A stretch of DNA of 64,000 bases, taken from Streptococcus parasanguinis (lineage in GTDB: Bacteria > Bacillota > Bacilli > Lactobacillales > Streptococcaceae). The notes beneath the pieces were generated by a model, which saw only the letters and a program-made list of their open reading frames with translations, made no database searches and was not told the DNA's origin. The stretch covers positions 11,287-75,286 of the forward strand of contig JAGZKI010000002.1 of the NCBI GenBank assembly GCA_018365265.1, written 5' to 3'. Shown one piece after another: positions 61,248-64,000 of the stretch (positions within the stretch are counted from its first letter, which is position 1; the number at the start of each line of letters is the position of its first letter). A program made the translations under genes and the position numbers.

Positions 61248-62753
61248 ATGAACAAACGTGTAAAAATCGTTGCAACTTTAGGTCCTGCGGTAGAAATCCG
61301 TGGCGGTAAAAAATTCGGTGAAGATGGATACTGGGCTGAAAAACTTGACGTTGAAGCTTCAGCACAAAACATTGCTAAATTGATCGAAGCTGGCGCTAAC
61401 ACTTTCCGTTTCAACTTCTCACACGGTGACCACCAAGAACAAGGTGAACGTATGGCGACTGTTAAACGTGCAGAAGAAATCGCTGGTAAAAAAGTTGGTT
61501 ACCTTCTTGATACAAAAGGTCCTGAAATCCGTACTGAATTGTTCGAAGGCGAAGCTAAAGAATATTCATACAAGACTGGTGAACGTATCCGCGTTGCTAC
61601 AAAACAAGGTATCAAATCAACTCGTGAAGTGATTGCTTTGAACGTTGCTGGTGCGCTTGATATCTTTGATGATGTTGAAGTTGGACACCAAGTATTGGTT
61701 GATGATGGTAAATTGGGTCTTCGCGTTGTAGAAAAAGACGCTGCAAAACGTGAATTCGTTGTTGAAGTTGAAAACGATGGTATCATCGCTAAACAAAAAG
61801 GTGTCAACATCCCTAATACGAAGATTCCTTTCCCAGCCCTTGCTGAACGCGATAACGACGATATCCGCTTCGGTTTGGAACAAGGTATCAACTTCATCGC
61901 GATCTCATTCGTACGTACTGCAAAAGACGTTCAAGAAGTTCGTGCTATCTGTGAAGAAACTGGTAACAGCCACGTTCAATTGTTTGCGAAAATCGAAAAC
62001 CAACAAGGTATCGAAAACTTGGATGAAATCATCGAAGTTACTGATGGTATCATGATCGCTCGTGGTGACATGGGTATCGAAGTACCATTTGAAATGGTTC
62101 CAGTTTACCAAAAAATGATTACTTCTAAAGTAAATGCTGCTGGTAAAGTTGTTATTACTGCAACAAACATGCTTGAAACAATGACTGAAAAACCACGTGC
62201 TACTCGTTCAGAAGTATCTGACGTCTTCAACGCAGTTATCGATGGTACTGATGCTACAATGCTTTCAGGTGAGTCAGCAAACGGTAAATACCCACTTGAA
62301 TCTGTAGCTACAATGGCGAAAATCGATATGAACGCTCAAACACTTTTGAAAGAATATGGTCGTTTGAACCCAGCTTCATTCGAACGTAACTCTAAGACAG
62401 AAGTTATGGCTTCAGCTGTTAAAGATGCTACAAACTCAATGGATATCAAATTGGTTGTAACATTGACTAAGACAGGTCACACTGCACGTTTGATCTCTAA
62501 ATACCGTCCAGATGCTGATATCTTGGCATTGACATTTGACGAATTGACTGAACGTGGATTGATGTTGAACTGGGGTGTTATCCCAATGTTGACAGATGCT
62601 CCTTCATCAACTGACGATATGTTCGAAATTGCTGAACGTAAAGCAGTTGAAGCTGGTCTTGTTAAATCTGGTGATGATATCGTTATCGTTGCTGGTGTAC
62701 CAGTTGGAGAAGCTGTTCGTACAAACACAATGCGTATCCGTACAGTACGTTAA
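61248..62753 (+). CDS. pyk: pyruvate kinase
   Basis: Last glycolytic step, making ATP and pyruvate from PEP. 501 residues: VKIVATLGPAVE, the FNFSHGDHQEQ motif, substrate and metal site KIENQQGIENLDEI, IARGDMGIEVP and the MLSGESANGKYP segment. Codon use is strongly biased (almost only GGT, GCT, CGT, AAA), as expected for one of the most highly expressed genes. Start after AAAAGGAG. Confidence 0.98.
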   Translation: MNKRVKIVATLGPAVEIRGGKKFGEDGYWAEKLDVEASAQNIAKLIEAGANTFRFNFSHGDHQEQGERMATVKRAEEIAGKKVGYLLDTKGPEIRTELFEGEAKEYSYKTGERIRVATKQGIKSTREVIALNVAGALDIFDDVEVGHQVLVDDGKLGLRVVEKDAAKREFVVEVENDGIIAKQKGVNIPNTKIPFPALAERDNDDIRFGLEQGINFIAISFVRTAKDVQEVRAICEETGNSHVQLFAKIENQQGIENLDEIIEVTDGIMIARGDMGIEVPFEMVPVYQKMITSKVNAAGKVVITATNMLETMTEKPRATRSEVSDVFNAVIDGTDATMLSGESANGKYPLESVATMAKIDMNAQTLLKEYGRLNPASFERNSKTEVMASAVKDATNSMDIKLVVTLTKTGHTARLISKYRPDADILALTFDELTERGLMLNWGVIPMLTDAPSSTDDMFEIAERKAVEAGLVKSGDDIVIVAGVPVGEAVRTNTMRIRTVR

Positions 62754-62773
62754 TAGACAATTTGATCTTAAAG

Positions 62774-62820
62774 CCTTGCTGGTTGGTCCGAAAGGATTGA
62801 CCGCGAGGTTTTTCTTTTTC
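62774..62820 (+). terminator. Rho-independent terminator of pfkA-pyk
   Basis: CCTTGC pairs with GCGAGG, GGT with ACC and TGGTCC with GGATTG (G-T pairs) around GAAA, followed by T5CT5. Confidence 0.85.
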
Positions 62821-62882
62821 CTGTTTAGTATGACAAGAATTCTCACTAATGCTTTCTTTCTCTTTTTTAAAGATCAAAAACA

Positions 62883-62891
62883 TGGTATAAT
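62883..62891 (+). promoter_or_regulatory. extended -10 promoter of the signal-peptidase-like gene
   Basis: TGG followed by TATAAT (62886-62891), 25 bases upstream of the ATG. Confidence 0.7.
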
Positions 62892-62915
62892 AAATAAAAA
62901 GGAAGGGAGACATTC

Positions 62916-63476
62916 ATGCCAAGGAGAGATTTAATTAGAAATGTCATCATTGTCGGTGTACTGGTTTTGGCACTGATTTTGCTTCGAATCTTTGTATTTC
63001 ATCCATTTAGTATCAATGATAAAATGGCCAATGCTTCTGTAAAAACTGGAGATCTTGTGGTAGCGACTAGAAATGCTCAGGTAGATCGCAGTGATTTGGT
63101 CTTATACAAGGTCGGTGGAAAAGAATACCTTGGACGTGTCATTGCCAAAGAAAACGACGAAGTCAGCTACGTAGATGACGTCCTCTATTTGAATGGACAG
63201 GCAACACCAGAACCTTACCTGAATAAAATGCTGAATAAACACTTAGCTGCTCCTACGAGTAATGGGTATTATACGGATGATTTCTTCTTATCAGAGTTAA
63301 AAGGGACCAAGGCTGGTCGTGTACCATCCGATACTTATCTGGTCTTAAATGATAACCGTGGAGATACAGAAGATAGTCGTGAGTTTGGTTATATCCATAA
63401 AAATCAGATCGAAGGAGTCGTGAATCTACGTCTCTATCCTCTCAATAAATTTGGATTTATAAAAGTAGAAGAATAG
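62916..63476 (+). CDS. signal peptidase I family protein lacking catalytic Ser and Lys
   Basis: 186 residues: one N-terminal membrane helix (IIVGVLVLALILLRIFVF, about 11-28) and an outside S26-fold domain. Box B, normally SMxPT, reads NDKMANAS, with K36 where the catalytic serine should precede the conserved M37. Box D, normally KRVI with the catalytic lysine, reads GRVI (G73). Box E (LNDNRGDTEDSREFG) is intact. The fold is therefore kept but the Ser-Lys dyad is gone. The S. pyogenes pilus factor SipA shows similar loss, including Lys to Gly, and works as a chaperone; no pilus genes are seen here. Commonly annotated lepB downstream of pyk. It has its own promoter and a terminator overlapping the stop. 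Confidence 0.85.
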   Translation: MPRRDLIRNVIIVGVLVLALILLRIFVFHPFSINDKMANASVKTGDLVVATRNAQVDRSDLVLYKVGGKEYLGRVIAKENDEVSYVDDVLYLNGQATPEPYLNKMLNKHLAAPTSNGYYTDDFFLSELKGTKAGRVPSDTYLVLNDNRGDTEDSREFGYIHKNQIEGVVNLRLYPLNKFGFIKVEE

Positions 63477-63495
63477 CCGAAAGGCTATTTTTTTT
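63472..63495 (+). terminator. Rho-independent terminator of the signal-peptidase-like gene
   Basis: ATAGCC pairs with GGCTAT around GAAA, followed by T8. It includes the TAG stop codon of the gene. Confidence 0.9.
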
Positions 63496-63498
63496 ATA

Positions 63499-63903
63499 AA
63501 TATCAAAGAGAAACGATTAGATGCCCAGACCGGATCGTCTGGCTATATGGATTTTGAAGCCAATCCTAAAATCTTGAAAAATAAGATCAAAAATCAAAAG
63601 GCTACCCAATACCAGAGTTTCAACGAGGCGCTGATCGATCTTCAGAATGATCGGATCGATGGCCTCTTAATCGACCGTGTCTATGCCAACTATTATCTGC
63701 AGACGGAAGGAATTTTAAAAGACTACAATGTCTTTCCTGTCGGGTTTGAGACAGAATCCTTTGCGGTAGGAGTGCGCAAGGCGGATAAAACTTTGAAGAA
63801 AAAAATTGATGAAGCCTTCGTAAAACTCTATCAAAAGGGCCAATTCCAAAAGATTTCTAAGAAGTGGTTCGGAACGGATGTAGCAACAGACGACATCAAG
63901 TAA
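63499..63903 (+). pseudogene. amino-acid ABC transporter substrate-binding protein, 5'-truncated
   Basis: The reading frame encodes only the C-terminal half of a polar amino-acid-binding protein: an open stretch leading into KRLDAQTGSSGYMDFEANP, then SFNEALIDLQNDRIDGLLID, ETESFAVGVRKAD and KISKKWFG near the end. The signal peptide and first lobe are missing, and the stretch begins directly after the preceding terminator without promoter or ribosome binding site. The in-frame ATG 63547 lies in the middle of the TGSSGYMDFE motif. It appears to be a deletion remnant. No permease or ATPase partner is in the window. Confidence 0.75.
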
Positions 63904-63908
63904 AAAAG

Positions 63909-64000
63909 AGAGTGGGACAGAAATCGGTAATTCGTTAGAATTCGATTTCGTCGTCCCACCTCCGCACAGTTGAGTAGGGCTGTAAAAGCTGATGAAATCA
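63909..64000 (+). repeat. hairpin-forming streptococcal intergenic repeat, partial
   Basis: GTGGGAC (63912-63918) pairs with GTCCCAC (63953-63959), GAAATCG with CGATTTC and AATTC with GAATT around GTTA, giving one long hairpin. It is followed by CTCCGCACAGTTGAGTAGGG and GTAAAAGCTGATGAAATCA, which run to the window end. I recall similar intergenic sequences in many streptococcal genomes. Only the left part is visible. Confidence 0.6.

Overview
The window is a continuous piece of a low-GC Gram-positive chromosome, almost certainly a Streptococcus of the mitis/sanguinis/parasanguinis type. Support comes from a YSIRK signal peptide with an N-terminal LPXTG motif on a giant M26 zinc protease, a 66-residue atpE opening the F1Fo operon, the murA-epuA-endA block, murT-gatD, the cdaA-cdaR-glmM operon, and a tmRNA whose tag reads AKNNNSYALAA. 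I cannot fix the species. There is no prophage, insertion sequence, CRISPR array or integrase; nearly everything is core genome with a few accessory inserts (the M26 protease, a serine-rich LPXTG adhesin, tandem MFS transporters, a matrixin protease).

Layout. 1-3.2 kb: end of a LURP-one-related gene and alaS, then a structured repeat. 3.2-6.8 kb: class Ib ribonucleotide reductase nrdH, nrdE, nrdF on the minus strand, with two NrdR boxes upstream of nrdH and terminator-like hairpins between the three genes. 7-9.3 kb: ptsH-ptsI. 9.6-15.3 kb: glycogen operon glgBCDA (no glgP) with a cre-like site just downstream of the promoter. 15.5-21.4 kb: the M26 surface protease. 21.7-28.0 kb: atpEBFHAGDC. 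28.1-31.6 kb: a DUF1146 gene that looks leaderless, murA, epuA, endA (DNA-entry nuclease) and a membrane matrixin protease. 31.7-37 kb: ABC-F ATPase, Rgg regulator and two near-duplicate MFS transporters. 37-39.4 kb (minus): a LapA-like protein, gatD, murT. 39.5-43.9 kb: cdaA, cdaR, glmM and the serine-rich LPXTG adhesin. 44-49 kb: a DUF4044 protein, obgE, a small conserved protein, ridA, rapZ, yvcK, whiA, then the second copy of the structured repeat. 49.2-51 kb: ferredoxin-NADP reductase-like protein, rpsU, mscL. 51.2-56.3 kb: dnaG, rpoD, a tandem hairpin repeat, a MIP18-type protein and an ABC transporter pair. 56.4-56.9 kb: ssrA and tRNA-Ser(GGA). 57-63.5 kb: dnaE, pfkA, pyk and a signal-peptidase-like protein without catalytic residues. 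63.5-64 kb: a truncated amino-acid-binding protein gene and the start of a hairpin-forming intergenic repeat.

Functional threads. Sugar entry and glycolysis (ptsHI, pfkA, pyk) and carbon storage (glg) carry CcpA-type signals. Several genes bear on the cell wall: murA, murT-gatD (lipid II amidation), glmM with c-di-AMP synthesis (cdaA-cdaR), and the rapZ-yvcK-whiA cluster. Information processing is covered by alaS, dnaG, rpoD, dnaE, rpsU, obgE, ssrA and tRNA-Ser.

The most interesting unexplained signals are: (1) a roughly 135-base element present twice (after alaS and after whiA) whose closing stem and internal hairpins are kept by compensating base changes, so it behaves like a structured RNA; (2) a triple tandem hairpin repeat after rpoD; (3) a 14-bp hairpin that buries the ribosome binding site of the second MFS gene and carries a promoter -10 in its loop; (4) a signal peptidase I homologue lacking both catalytic Ser and Lys. 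All calls come from reading the sequence and remembered family knowledge; no database search was run.
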